From Chaenocephalus aceratus (Eukaryota > Chordata > Actinopteri > Perciformes > Channichthyidae), in the NCBI GenBank assembly GCA_023974075.1, contig CM043787.1, forward strand, positions 31,281,718 through 31,345,717: DNA of 64,000 nt, written 5' to 3'. This document shows, in pieces, positions 1-11,800 of this stretch. A program made the translations under genes and the position numbers. Every line of letters begins with the position of its first letter. Position 1 is the stretch's first letter. Below the pieces are notes generated by a model. It saw only the letters and a list, made by a program, of their open reading frames with translations, did no database searches and was not told where the DNA came from.

Positions 1-1362
1 GGTGCTAAAAAGTTGACTAAATCATCCAAAATTCAATGAAAGTGCATGGTGATCAGCAATTGAATATGTTCAAATGTCTACTGTGAAAGATATCATAAAG
101 CCTTAATGCAATCGAATGTAAAACAAAAAAGTTATGATTGATGAACTGTAGAAAATCGGTCAGATTTGACCCGAAGACAAAAGGAGGGTTAAGCTACGTC
201 CTGAAAAACCACGCCCATCCGGGAAAATGATTTTTAGGGAGTTCCAGGCCCATGATAGGAGACGCATGTGTCGCCTAGCAACCGTTTTTCTAATTAATGT
301 TTTACCTCATTTGCATGTTATCACTTTGCTAATTATGATCTGACAAATCAAGGCTGTGTGTGCCTTAAAACAACTTTAAGGCAAATACAAGTATGTTTTT
401 TTTAAGAAGGACGCGATCATTATTGTTGTTCCTTTGGTGTCGCGAGGGAGCAGCTGAGCAAGTGAGGTCGCGCGAAGGGAGCTATTTCCCATTTCTGTCA
501 CGTTCTCCCGCCCCTCTCATCTGCACGCAGGGGACAAACCCTAATCCGGTTGAGAGTAGCCTACTCTTGGGCACGAAACCAATTGATTCAACTACATCCT
601 CGTGTCAATCAACAAGATGAGGAACAGCCAACCGGGGTGCAGAGAATTAAACATAGGGTGATATAATGCCTATAAGGGAAGGGGGTTCAGCTAATAATAA
701 CTAGTTTGGCTGCCCTTTTTAAATAATAATACATTTTTAAATAATATGTGACTTTAATTATAAACGATTAGTCTGCCCAATAAAAATAACTGGAACCATT
801 TTTTGCGTTTATGGTTTTGTTACCAATAATAATTTAAATGAGAAAATGGTAGCCTATGTATACCCTCAACGTGAACCGTTTAAGCTTGGTAAAAGAAAAA
901 TGATGACTCATTGGCACATGTGAATTAAAGCCTTTGGCGACAGGACCGGGTCTGGTCCCCCTCCAGGGAGCTCATTAACAGGTGGCACGTGGCAGAGAGC
1001 CTGACAGCCCCCACCCCCCTGCAGTTCTGCATCACTGTAGAGCAGTTGACTGTCTGCTGCCTGTATCAAACCAAGCCTGTAAATTCTTCATCATCCAATT
1101 CATAATTCAAGCAAGACTGCCGCCATTTTTTTTCTGTCTGGCCTTGGCTGTTATTTTATTTCTGCAATCATTCCGTTCCAAAGTGTAAAATGTGTTCATA
1201 TTATTTTTTAAATAGGCTAAGTAAAGAATGAGTGTCAGAAAGGAAGAGGCATCTCAGTCATTTGGCTTAATTGGCTAAAAATGGTAGTGAACAAAAATTA
1301 TAATCTGACAAATGATTGTCTCGGTGTTGTATTTATGGTAATTCATGGGGAGTGCCGCCTAC
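1..1362. other. slc17a6 intron, incomplete at window edge
   Basis: AT-rich sequence left of the third coding exon of the minus-strand slc17a6 gene. The next exon of the transporter should encode the helix after LAANR. I looked for it on the minus strand and did not find it, so it lies outside the window. The stretch around 390-620 is more GC-rich but shows no recognisable protein or repeat. Confidence 0.6.
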
Positions 1363-4080
1363 CTGTTTGCTGCCAGCCTGGAGGATATCCATCCTCCCGG
1401 GATTTGTGTAACGATGTAGCCCCAGAAAAAAGATCCGTGAATCAGACCCACCGTCTCCGGATCCCAGTTGAACTTGGCTTTCTGAGACAACAGAAATACA
1501 AAACCAGTGAAAAGTATGCAACGTTGACGTTGAATATTGTTAAATGACCTCTGTTGTGCCTACTGTTGTTTGCTATCATTTAAGATCAAACGAAAAACCT
1601 GTATGCTATGAATGTATTGATCTTTAGCCAGGCCTGTTTATTAAAAGGCCTGCAATGGTTTATTTCGATCAGATGACATTGATCTGCACGTTCATGTGTT
1701 CTGCACTGTCAATGAAGAACTTGCCTATGAAGGTGGGGGAAACTAAATATATGGGTGTTGGATGAATAGTAGCCTATAATATCTGTATTGGTTCATATTT
1801 GGCCTAAACACAAAGAAAACATTTCAATGCATCCAATAAACCTGAATACATATGTACTGTAATATAGCCTATAGGCTGTGGTGAATTAACCCATTTGGAC
1901 ATGTTTTGTTTTTGTTTTTTTAAAGTTGTAAGCTATAAGTATTAACTTGTTTGCTATGTATGCAAAAAAGATGCTGCAATAAACATCTGTAATAGAAATA
2001 ACGTCAATTATTTGCATAGATTATTAGGGGGTTTCACACAGGATACATAAATGCATTTTTTCTTTTCAAATGTTATCATATTAGGCCTAATCAAAGACTG
2101 AAACATAAAATATTATCAGCTCCGACGCACTGACGAGATTTTAAAACTTGCCCAACATGTTATCAAATCTTAGGCGTATTTCATGTTTTCTTACGCACAA
2201 ATATCCACTTATATGTTGAAAAATCAGCCATGAATATTGGGGGACCATTTAAGTGCATTGTGTTATTGATAATAAAACAATAGACCTCAGATATTGTTTA
2301 TCTCATGTGTGGAGGAAATCATTTTGGGATTTTTTCTTGATCAAATAAGAGTCAGGTGTTTTGAGGCACTCTACGTTGCTTTAACGTCAGGCTGCCGGTG
2401 CCACACCTCTGTGATGATGATCTTGCCGTTCTCGTGAATGGTGCTGTTGTTGACCATGCCCACTATAGCCACGCCCAGGTTACACCGGATACCGAAAGAG
2501 ATGCAGAAGCCCAGGCCGCTCATGATGGCGATGATGTATCGGCGGGGCAGACCGCAGCAGTTGCAGTCACACAGCGGGGGTTTCTTCTCCGCGGCCTCCC
2601 GGGGCCGGCCGTCCTCCGTCAGCTCGATCACCTCCCCAGTTTTCTGTTTCCTCTCCATCAACCTGCAACAGCCAGGTGAGGACAGTCTAGAAAGTTCCCC
2701 TGATATATTTTCATCATATGACATGATGCAACCCAAACATGTAAAACTGTTTATTTTTTTTCAAAGAGGGTCCTTTTTTATTTCCATTTTGTATGAATAT
2801 TTCATTATGGATGTGATTGGGTGTCTATCTGAGATGTATTGTTGTAAGTCAAGAAAAGGCAGAAGGCAGTTTTTCCATTCACCATAATAAATAAGCCTGG
2901 TGGAGAGAGGCCTTCTGTATTTCATAATGAGCATCATCTGTAACGTTCAGGGCAGATTACTCAAAAACACCTTAGCAACGACTTCAAGGAAAATACGTTC
3001 TTCTATTTGAATAAAGGGAAAAAACGAACAAACTTCGCCTGTAGCTGAAACCATGTCCCTGACTGTATAGGCCTACCGCATTGCAGCATCATCTCACTTT
3101 CACTCATTAGCATTCACGGGACCGAGCAGCAGCCAGCCTGCATACTATGGGCATACCTCTAAATCCCCCTTTTTCAATACGACAGTCTCACAGTAGGCAA
3201 AATGTACTAGATGCAAAATGATACAACAAATCAGTTTTTTGCAAACGGATACAAATAAATAGTGCCAATATACAGGGTAAAACATTCTCGTTAAAATGCT
3301 TGCAAAATGCAATTGATCTATGCATTGCAGTGAGAAAAAGGCCTAATGAAAATACGTGTAGAAGAAATGCATTTATCTGAGGGATCATTGAATCCAAACA
3401 AGAGTGAAAATCATTAATAAATGATGGCCTGCTCCAGACTGTAAGGAATATAATATAGCACAGGGAGGCCCCTGAAATGCTTGAAGGACACAGGGGAATC
3501 ATCTAAATATAGTGCAGATGCAACAGCTGGAAACACCAGATAAATCCTGTCGATATAAATATGTGATGGGTTTTTAATATTGATATGAGATCCGGCTACA
3601 GGGTTTACCATTAGCCGTATACATGAAATACACGACTGGACGTGTCGTTTGTCCTGTTTAACCTGCTAATAGATAAAGGCCCTTCACCAGGACACACTGA
3701 CTGCGTGCACGTTTTCATCTACGCTGTGCCATCTATGTTCACCCAAACCCCCTGCCATCACCATTCACATGCACACGAACGTTCACAGACGTACGCGCGC
3801 ACACACACATTTGGTTGCATAATTTTGTTCTCACTTGTAGAGGCGTGACTAGACATCCCTATAAGTTGTAAAACAGTTTTGGGTGACCTGCAGATCTACA
3901 CACCACCTTGACTCGTGTTAGGCTGCAATCAAGCATGCAAACAATCTCTCTTAAACGCAAGGAAAATGAAAGGCGCCCACTGAGATGAAAAAATGCCCGC
4001 CCTTACCTGTGCATATGACCCAGGGTCTTCCCTGCAAATTCCTTCACCCCAGCCGTGGCTCTCATCTTTACTGACTCCAT
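1363..4080 (-). CDS. slc17a6: vesicular glutamate transporter 2 (Slc17a6/VGLUT2), first three coding exons
   Basis: VGLUT2 loads glutamate into synaptic vesicles using the vesicular proton/voltage gradient. Coding exons on the minus strand: 4007-4080 (starts [15 protein letters not shown]), 2407-2662 and 1363-1481. Phases join cleanly (74, 256 and 119 nt). An in-frame TAG six codons upstream supports the start. Exon 2 carries the acidic cytoplasmic N-terminus, a Cys-rich patch ([12 protein letters not shown]), and TM1 [19 protein letters not shown] with the family-conserved Arg, followed by the NNST glycosylation sequon. Exon 3 reads [20 protein letters not shown] and ends at LAANR. The MESVK start, IELTEDG and the neighbouring ano5 favour VGLUT2 over VGLUT1 or VGLUT3. 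The donor after exon 2 (GTGTGG) is non-consensus, but the protein joins as expected. The remaining exons lie left of position 1. Fish often carry a and b copies; I cannot say which this is. Confidence 0.93.
1482..2406. other. slc17a6 intron 2
   Basis: AT-rich intron between the second and third coding exons. I see no exon, known repeat or RNA gene in it. Confidence 0.6.
2663..4006. other. slc17a6 intron 1
   Basis: Intron between the first and second coding exons. It contains a short CA-rich patch near 3770-3815 and short ORFs without recognisable domains. Nothing else is evident. Confidence 0.6.
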
Positions 4081-6133
4081 ATCCAGTTTCTTTGTCTAGG
4101 CCTTTTTCTTTTAAATATTATTTTACTGCTTAATCTTCATGTTAAGGCGCAGGATGGCCGGCTGCAGCGGCTACGAGGAAAACAACAAACGAAGTTGTGA
4201 TGAGTGTGAGTCCAGGGAGGCGACGATCCAAAAATACGAGTTTATTTTTTAACAATGAAACCGTAAATGCGAAAAAAACAGGAGGAATTAAACAAGCCTT
4301 GCGCCTTCCTCCATCACCAGCTCCTCTCCTGCCTGGCGTACAGTAGCCGCGTCAAGTGCCATCACGAGGAAAAAATGAGAGAAATTAATAGTCGGCGTCG
4401 TAGATCAGTTATGGATTTGTCCGGATTTTTTTTTTTTTAAAGGAGAGAGAGAATACGTAGACAAATTAAAAAGGCTCAAAGAAAGCAGAAGTGGGTGTTT
4501 GGAGTAGCTTCAATAAATCAAAGAGGGAGTGAGGCAGTATCGTGGCTCCTGTGGTGCGCGCAGGTTCATCTGACGTCGTGCTCAGCGACAGCAGCTCCGC
4601 GTGCAACATCTGGCCAGCTGCTCAGCACACATGCAGGCCAAAGAGACAATATGACATGCTAATGCATACATATAACTTACTGTATTAGTCATTTAATAAA
4701 ACAATATAGGAAAGAGAGAAGACATGTTTTATAGTTCATTTTTATTTTTGCTTTATGTTGCATCTTAGTTGATTTGAGGTATATGAAAGGCCTTTAGTTA
4801 TTTCGATTTTATTTTATCATTCGGATTTTATTAATAAAACGTATTTAAAACAAGTACAGTTAACCCAATATATGAAAGCTGCAGCTCTCACTATTGCGGT
4901 GCTATGGAAACCAAATGAGTAGGAGTGAATACCTCCCACCCCCCAACAAGCTCCTCTTCTCAACGTAGGAATCTATCAATAATTCATAATAATTGTTATC
5001 CCCCAGACAACCACATCCTTCCACAGAAGCATGCATTACATTTCGGAACCATTTCTTACATATTTATATTTTATGAGATTTTAAGGATATGTCGATATCC
5101 TTCTGCATTCACTATTTTTAGCCGAATAGCAAAAGACTACAAATGCCACAATAATGGTAATGACAATATAAAATACATTAAAATAATAGTAATACTCAAC
5201 ACGATTATGACATCTTTTGATATACAATATAGCTTAGTGCTTTTAGTGTAAAAAAGAAAAGAGAGGTGATCAGGGTCTCTTTTTCATTTCTTGGTGTGGG
5301 GCACCATCTGGTGGTCACACGCCACACTGAATCTTTGCCTCATACAGGTATTTTGCTAAATCATGTTTTTCATATAAATTCTGGTTCCTTTTTTTCTTTA
5401 AGTCACCCTCACCAAAAAGCATGTTTTGCCTTATTTTGCATCTCCTATGCTGCTTTGCAGAATAATGCATCTGCGGCTTTGGAGGGGTGTTTCATTCATC
5501 TGGGCTCACCGCTTAAATCTCAACACGTTTAGGTAAACCGAAGATTTTTTACTTGCACACTACAACTGCTTTGAAAGCATGCATGCAATTTGACAAACAT
5601 TATTAAACACTGAAATTTGATTTTACAGTGAAGATGGAGACAGTCTTCTTTTAAACACACAATCAATTCTTATTAGTTTACCTTACCTAAAATAAGCAGG
5701 CAAACCGATTACCTCAAAACAACAGTATGTTGTAAGTAAAACTAAGTGGAGATTTGTGTTTGACTTAATCGAAGTGGCTAGGGGTTGTGGAAGTTTCCAT
5801 AATGGGCTATATAATTAAAACAAAAGTTAATATAATCAAATATAATTTAGTATAATCCACAATGTAAAATGCATTATATTTCATAAAGCTCTATACTTAT
5901 ATACTAAATGTACACTGTTTGTTAAAATGACATGAAAGAGTGTCTGGGTGAAGGTCTGTTATATATTATTACTATAGGTGCCCCTGACTCAATGGCAGGT
6001 ATGGACCAGTCCAGTCTCACACCCAGAAGCAATGACACCTCCCCACATATATGGGTATGTTGGTGTGTACTCGCTTTGGCTTCTGTTGGTATAAAAACCA
6101 GTAGCTGATAGAGGAAAAAAGGTCTTAGGGGTC

Positions 6134-6370
6134 TTAACTGGGAATCTCTCCCTAGATCTTATTTGCCCACTGTCATCATGAGGAAATTCCTCTGAAGACA
6201 TGCAGGGAGTTTTAACACAGGGGTCTTTATTGGGGATTTCACCCCAAGTTATATTCTTTACAAGGAATTACTCCCTATGTTTCATTCTTAGCTGGGAATC
6301 TGTCCTTAGATCTTATTGATCCACTGTCATCCTGAGGAAATTCCTCTGAAGAAATGCAGGGAGTTTTAAC
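6134..6370. repeat. two diverged direct copies, period ~154 bp
   Basis: The block at 6134-6216 recurs at 6288-6370. Both share CTAGATCTTAT/TTAGATCTTAT, CCACTGTCATC and GAGGAAATTCCTCTGAAGA, and both end GCAGGGAGTTTTAAC. The intervening sequence has weaker similarity (ACTCCCTATGTTTC). It looks like an old tandem duplication or two units of an unclassified repeat. Confidence 0.7.
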
Positions 6371-6839
6371 TAAAAGGAAAATATGTAAACTGGTGAAGTA
6401 GTGATGGTATCTATGCAGGGGGTAACACTTTTTTGATTGTCACAATGTAGCGAGAGAAGGTAAAAAACCCTGTAAAAGTGTGGACAATTTCTTCAAATAA
6501 CCTCCCCCCCCCATTTGGATTGGGGTAACCTAAAATAATTATGAGCTCTCCCCTGCTGCTTTAAGGTAAGAGTGCACGACTACCACAAACACAAACACTT
6601 AGGTAGGGCCACACCGCACTAGATACCCAAAAATATATAGATTAGTAGAGGTAAGACCTTGCCGATCCAGGTGGATCCGAGCCTGGCGGTAAACTTGCAT
6701 AGACTCAAAAGCTTTTGATAGGTCAATTAGTAGGTCTGATTAATAGTCAGAGGAAAATTAATACAGACCCACCAACCTCAACAGGGTTTAAATTAATTTA
6801 AACTTAAGCATAATGTTTTTATGTCTTGGGTGAGGATCC

Positions 6840-6896
6840 TTAAATTGACGCACATTTCCCCTCCGTGGGACTAATAAAGGTATTCTGATTCTGATA
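6840..6896 (+). repeat. LINE/SINE 3' tail fragment
   Basis: The string GGGACTAATAAAGGTATTCTGATTCTGA is the kind of 3' end common to fish L2/Rex-type LINEs and the SINEs that use them. The same core occurs in reverse complement at 12334-12372, inside ano5. Only the 3' end is present, consistent with 5' truncation. Confidence 0.6.
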
Positions 6897-8846
6897 AGCT
6901 CCATGGTATAAGCATCCAATTGAACATTTGTTGTCCTGTTTTGGTATTAATGCAATGTGCGAATAAAACTCATACTATAATTACTTTTTTATTTATGTAT
7001 CGTGAATATTAATTGTACAATAGGCTACAGTGAAATTAGAATATAATTGACAAACATTTCCATAAATTCATGCACATCAAATTAGACAAAACAGCAACTT
7101 TGCAATGATGACTTACATGAAACAGGTTTTGAATTCAGATAGGAAACTTTGGCATTACAGAAGCATACAAAAACGAGTAAGCACAGAGGTTTAAGGCATT
7201 TGTTTGTTTGGAAATACATTATGCTGCAGGATCACGCTCTGCACACATCTGATATCTGCGTACTGTTTTACTGTGTACTGTAAGTGATGCTCATGATTGA
7301 TCCTGAGATGCGAGTAAATGAGACTTGGTTTTTAAATGTCAAATATAATAGCTGATAGCTGAAATTACAACTGCATCAAGTAAAGTTACAAAGAGGTTTC
7401 AATATAAAACAAAGAAAAACCTGGTAAACCTGAAATAATAAGAATAAATGAAGTGATCCTGTATCTCATACATAGATACTGTTTAGTTATATATCTCTCT
7501 GAGGTGTTTTTTATGCATCTGGTCCCTTGTAGTATTACATTAAATGTACTTGAAGAACGGACTGAACTAACATGGTTGATGGCCATTTATGATTTGATGA
7601 ATACAAATGTAAAGAAAGAGGATATTAAGTTACTCTTCTTAATATAAAAGCTTCAGACTACAAAGCAGAAGCATATCAATAAATTAGTTGCTCAATAACC
7701 AATTTAAATATATGATATTTTCTTTATATCTACAGCAACACCAAAGAGTAGGTTACCTAATGTCATCAACTCATTTCTTTTTACTGATATGCTCACTTAC
7801 ATTGTACCAAACCAAGTTCTCCAACTGTCTGATCATCTCTGAAGGTTCGTTATGCCGAAAAGCTTTGGAGGCACAAATAATGTTAAACAGGAATATAGGC
7901 CATTTATTATCTATGTATAACAATTGAAGCCATAAAGCCAACACACGGTCAACCTTCACACATAAACTGATTGTACTAAAAGAGAAAATCTGTCATGAGA
8001 TTTTCTATGTGTAGGCTTTTCTTTTTGTAAAAATCGTATAATTGGTCCTGTAGCAAGTTGGAAATACATCTGGAAGATAAGCCTGCAGCTGCTGTCTCAC
8101 TATACTATCAACTCAGGCTGGAATGATACACACTTCTGATTGTTACAGTATCACTGCACTATAATGGAGGTAATTGGTTTTCCAATTTACAGTTTGAAAG
8201 AGCATAAACATAATTAACTCAAACATCTAATAGCCCAGCTATAGATCAGTGGATCTAAACATTATGCAGCAACGAAACTAAAAATAATTATTACACTTAA
8301 GACACAAAGATAGGTGATGTTTAGGATATATCCCTTAAATAATAAGAGGTTTTTAAAACTCCTTAACACTGACATCTTTCTAAAAAGCCCTTAATCTTGT
8401 TTCCTCACAAGAGAAATCACATGCAAAACATTTAATTAATGATATGACAGCCATCTCTTTAAAGGGTAATTATAACTCATTTTACATTTTCAACAATTCC
8501 CACTTGGCTATTAGCACATATAGTCATGACACATGGGGATATGAAGGCATTACACAGGGAATGATACAAGCTGCAGTTACAATCTTTTGAGCCTTCTTCT
8601 GTTGTTTTCAAACTTTCTTTATATGGCACAGGAGTGTTGCAGCCACTCGGGTAGCTAATTTTAAGCAAAGCGAGATGTTGCATTTGAATTTCTGATGCCT
8701 TTACACAGATCCTAATATAGGAGTCCATCCAGCAAGAAAAGATTATATCATTTTTATCCCAAAGACAGGATCTGTGTATATGGATGCTGTCAGTGAGCAG
8801 AAAACTCTAACACGTGTCCATTCTTGGCTTGGTTAGTTAGGAGTTT

Positions 8847-11800
8847 TCAGGAAGGAGGCTCCAGGCACTCAGACAACACTTCTTGTTTGTCTGTCATTGA
8901 GGATACTTCTGATGGTTGCTCTGTCATGAAACTGGCACTCATCTGGATTTTGACCTTCTCCACCTCGTAGTTATGCAGGTACTCTTGAATCAGGTAGCGC
9001 TCTCGTTTGAACCGAGCCTTCACAACTGATGGGACGTCCGGGATCATCCACGCCACGAAGAACTTCACCACAAAGACGACGTGCTAAAGAATGAGAATTA
9101 TCACACTGTCAGATTATAATTCTTTAGTTCGGAGCATTTATTTTGCAAGTAAGGAGTGAGAAAAAGCTGTGTTGTCTTACCTCCATTATAATAATAAAGG
9201 CCATTTTGGCTGCCAGGATATGCCAAAACTGCATGGTGTGAGTGTATTCCCTCGTGTGGCCTGGAGGGTAACGGTAGTCACGGTACCTGTTCAAAACAAC
9301 ATTATACAGTCAATAGTGTTTCATTAATGTAATCATGCTGGTACCAGTACATATCAATAAATGCCGAAAAACTCAAAAACGTAACTTATGGCTCCATCAA
9401 CAGATATAAACACATTTTCTTGGACTAAAGCAAAACATATTCGTTCATAGGTTGCACCTGTCAATATGAAGTTAATATGGCTTGCAATTAGCAAATAATT
9501 GCACAGAGCCCCACTATTTATTTGGAGTAGTGTGACTCAAATTCACTCACTTTCTAGCTCTGAGGAAAATATTTGACTCACCATGTGACTAATATTTTCT
9601 GTCTGTTTGTTTATCATAGTGTACAGCGGATTTGTCAAACCATTTTCAGTGAGAACAATTGCCTAATGCAGCAGGAGAAAAAAACGCTGTGAAACCAAAT
9701 CAAAACAAACGTCTGGCAGGCTTTAAACCAAATCAATGAGTTGAAAGAATAAAAAGCTCCATATTGCTCAGGGGGGAATACAGAGGCTAAAGCTCTACTG
9801 AAAGTAAATGAAAGCCAGATGCACAACAAGCTCTTTTAGCTCAATTACCTGCAGGTGGAAGTCGTGTTATCAAACCAGTTGCCTCCCTCCTCAGGCATGT
9901 TGTCATTGGGTATCTGAGAGATGTTGTATATTGACAGGCTGTTGTTAACGTAGCCGCTCATGCTGGCATTTTTACCATAGGCATACAGGAAGACCATACG
10001 GGGGATCATGTCGGAAGTAAACGCCATGATGAAAGCCTGGGACAGAAAGGACAAAAGGCTTTCGGTTAAATGTGACTATTTTTTTTTATGGATATTTTCA
10101 TAAAACACATTTATCATAAATGCAAACAAGGACATTCGCACAGATTAGACAAAAAGCACATTGAATGGTGAACATGTTGTCTGATAGACATACGCTGCTA
10201 CATGCCCAACACCTACATTGGTAACAACAGACAGAATGGCCACTGCGTTGAGGATTTCCTGCCACGCTCCAATGTTTCGGGCCTTGGACGCCACCGGTCG
10301 TCTGAACTGGGTGGTGAACTTCCAGGAGTCCACCCTGATCTCCAGGATGTTGTTGCACAGAGCCAGGAGCGGAGCCAGAGGAAAAGAGGCCACAAACAAA
10401 GTGATGAAACCAAACTGGATCACTGAAAAAAACAGGCAGAGCAGAGAGAAAGTTAGAGGTGGTAAACAGGAAAGAGTAATAACAGGATGGCAAGAAGACA
10501 GCATGCATTCATCTGGCTCTTCTGTCCAGATATGATATCTGTAATGTGACAACGTCAGAGAAGTATCTCACCCATCTCCAGGTACTCATAAAACAATCCA
10601 AGCTGGCTGAAGTTCAGCAGCCCGTGGTCCTGCTCCCAGCGACTGGAATGGTTCTCAGGATGGTGCCGTCCTTTTCTGTTACTCCACCAGTTACGCATCA
10701 GCCTGTTGAGAAGCACATGAAGAGAAACATACGTCAAACTGCTGAGACTTTCTGTTGCCAACAAGACATTTCCAGACTAATCAGCACAGGAACAATACTA
10801 TTTGTAGTTGCAGAAGTCTGCAATTAATTGATGTGTATAGTAACCAGTTGTTATAAAGTTTTCCTAAAAGGTTTTTGATAGCTTCTCAGCAGGTTTTATA
10901 AATTGTTTTTGGGGAGAGAAGCAATACCATGACATTCAGAGGTAAAACACTTTTGTTTATGTGGATGTGTGCATCTGAAGTAGGCAAGCTGCAAAGCTAG
11001 AACTTATATTTATTTTTTCTTAGCACTCAAAACATTGATCTTATTAAAACATTTATAAAATGTATGCACTCGAAATAAACAAAATGTGCTGTTAAATAAA
11101 ACCTTCATTGAAAGCTATTCTCTTGTTATGGCTCGTTGCTATTTTTGCAGTGAATAAGTGATTGAGGTGAAAAGTTAAAAGGCGAAAGACTGGGCGGAGG
11201 ACTCACGGCAGCAGAGCTTCCTGAATGTTCCCCCACAGCTGTTTTCCAGCCATAACAATGACCAGCTGCGTGGTGAGCTCAATCAGACAGCCTCCGGGGT
11301 CACACTGGGACAGAAAGAGGTTTCAGTTTACAGGACACACTTATTGATGCACTTTCTTCATAATTTATTTATATAGCACATTTAAGACACAAAGGCAATT
11401 TAAAGTGCTTTACATTGGCAATAACACATAATAATCAAGATCAAAATAAATTGAATGAAAAGACAATTCATAGACATAGTAGACTTTGTATATACACATA
11501 ATGCTAATGTAAGTCAATACTGCCTTAACTGCAATTTTCAATAGGGATGTTTTCCAAAAAATGTACGTTAAGTATACAAAGTAATATTTTTTAACTAGTA
11601 ATAACAAAAGTAATGTTTTATCAGAGGCAGTAAAACCTACCTCCTCATTCCTTAGTTTGCTCCATTTGCCGAACATATATGTGTAGTCACCAGGATAACC
11701 GACAAATTTGCCTTTGAAGAAGGCCACGTAGAAGCACGATGAGTAGTAGTTGACAAACTGGAAGAGGAACATCTTCATGGTCAACCTGTTCTCATACTCC

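Larger units (their letters stand above)
4081..8846. other. slc17a6 5' flank and ano5 3' intergenic region
   Basis: No coding exon recognised. The first ~600 bp (to about 4650) is more GC-rich than what follows and should hold the slc17a6 5' UTR and promoter, though I cannot place a transcription start. The rest is AT-rich and contains the diverged duplicate at 6134-6370 and a LINE-type 3' end at 6840-6896. The 3' UTR of ano5 should begin just left of 8847; I did not identify its polyadenylation site. Confidence 0.55.

Noticed and set aside
393..620. 75-codon open frame in the left GC-richer patch
   Set aside because: No recognisable domain, no splice context matching slc17a6, and the wrong strand.
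2398..2887. Plus-strand open frames over slc17a6 exon 2
   Set aside because: Antisense shadows of a clearly identified exon.
10145..10552. Overlapping long frames around ano5 exon 10217-10422
   Set aside because: Only the minus-strand frame bounded by the splice sites matches anoctamin; the others are shadows or intron read-through.
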